Assembly (NCBI GenBank): GCA_945952425.1
Contig: CAMFIX010000224.1
Span: 1-5,734 of the forward strand
Origin: an uncultured Pseudorhodobacter sp.
GTDB taxonomy: Bacteria > Pseudomonadota > Alphaproteobacteria > Rhodobacterales > Rhodobacteraceae
Direction of reading: 5' to 3'
Length of the DNA: 5,734 nucleotides
The position numbers and the translations under genes were made by a program. The notes below the pieces were generated by a model. It searched no databases and was not told the DNA's origin. It was given only the letters and a program-made list of their open reading frames with translations. This document shows, one piece after another, positions 5,613-5,734 of this stretch. The first letter of the stretch is position 1. Each line of letters opens with the position of its first letter.

Positions 5613-5731
5613 CACAGCCCCACGACGCAGCCGGCGACCCAAAGGCCGTATCCCAGGCTCCACAGGCAAATGCAGCCCAACAGGTCGCCGATCCAGCTGT
5701 CGTCGATCCGGGCCGCCGTGGCGGTGAACAT
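5612..5731 (-). CDS. Hypothetical 39-aa hydrophobic mini-protein, possibly 5'-partial
   Basis: A short reading frame starts at an ATG at 5731 and ends in a TGA whose last base is the first base of the next gene's ATG (TGATG, overlapping at 5612). It encodes 39 residues: a polar N-terminus (MFTATAARIDDSW) followed by a hydrophobic stretch from about residue 14 to 39, rich in Gly, Leu, Trp, Cys and Val, which could form one membrane-spanning helix. The frame stays open to the window edge, so the true start may lie further upstream and no ribosome-binding site can be judged. The tight stop/start coupling and the same strand as all other genes are the main reasons to believe it is real. I do not recognise a family. 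It could be a small inner-membrane protein made early in infection, or the tail of a longer protein. Confidence 0.5.
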   Translation of the reverse strand: MFTATAARIDDSWIGDLLGCICLWSLGYGLWVAGCVVGL

Positions 5732-5734
5732 CGC

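Noticed and set aside
5613..5669. TTG-start extension of the zinc-knuckle protein (19 more residues)
   Set aside because: It would overlap the hydrophobic mini-ORF, and the ATG at 5612 is coupled to that ORF's stop in the same way as other genes here.
1..5734. CRISPR arrays, tRNA or rRNA genes, phage end sequences (attL/attR), insertion sequences
   Set aside because: I saw no tandem direct repeats, cloverleaf-like sequence or terminal MuA-binding repeats. The window is almost entirely protein-coding and the phage ends lie outside it.

Overview
The window is a densely packed block of early genes from a Mu-like transposable phage or prophage. All of the genes lie on the minus strand. High GC content, strongly GC-ending codons and the style of the proteins suggest an alphaproteobacterial host, probably Rhodobacteraceae (Rhodobacter/Paracoccus type). 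That host assignment is an inference; no host gene is present.

In the direction of transcription (right to left) the order is: a 39-codon hydrophobic mini-protein at the right edge (5612-5731); a 109-aa protein with a CxxC-x13-CxxC zinc-knuckle motif (5283-5612); a 76-aa winged-helix protein (5056-5286); a 276-aa ParB-like protein (4229-5059); the 706-aa DDE transposase MuA (2112-4232); a short 256-aa MuB-type AAA+ ATPase (1280-2050); a 190-aa protein with two apparent winged helices (711-1283); a 130-aa helix-turn-helix protein with four cysteines (322-714); a 74-aa XRE/Cro-like protein (101-325); and the first 34 codons of an unrecognised protein leaving the left edge (1-104). The phage left end, with repressor, Ner and early operator, should lie beyond the right edge. 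Later genes (Gam, GemA, lysis, head and tail) should lie beyond the left edge.

Seven of the nine junctions are 4-nt ATGA stop/start overlaps and one is a 1-nt TGATG overlap, so the genes form a translationally coupled operon. The only exception is transposase A to ATPase B: a 61-nt gap holding a strong GC hairpin just after the A stop codon and a good Shine-Dalgarno before B. A and B are the transposition engine: A binds the phage ends and does strand transfer, and B is expected to bind target DNA with ATP, bring it to A and give target immunity. The surrounding small proteins are mostly predicted DNA binders and look like early regulators or host-takeover factors.

The most distinctive signals outside ordinary gene content are a perfect 11-bp inverted repeat with a 3-bp spacer inside the ParB-like gene (4613-4637), and the A-B intergenic hairpin (2076-2107). 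The transposase also lacks the basic C-terminal ClpX tag of classical MuA, and the ATPase lacks the N-terminal helix-turn-helix domain of classical MuB.
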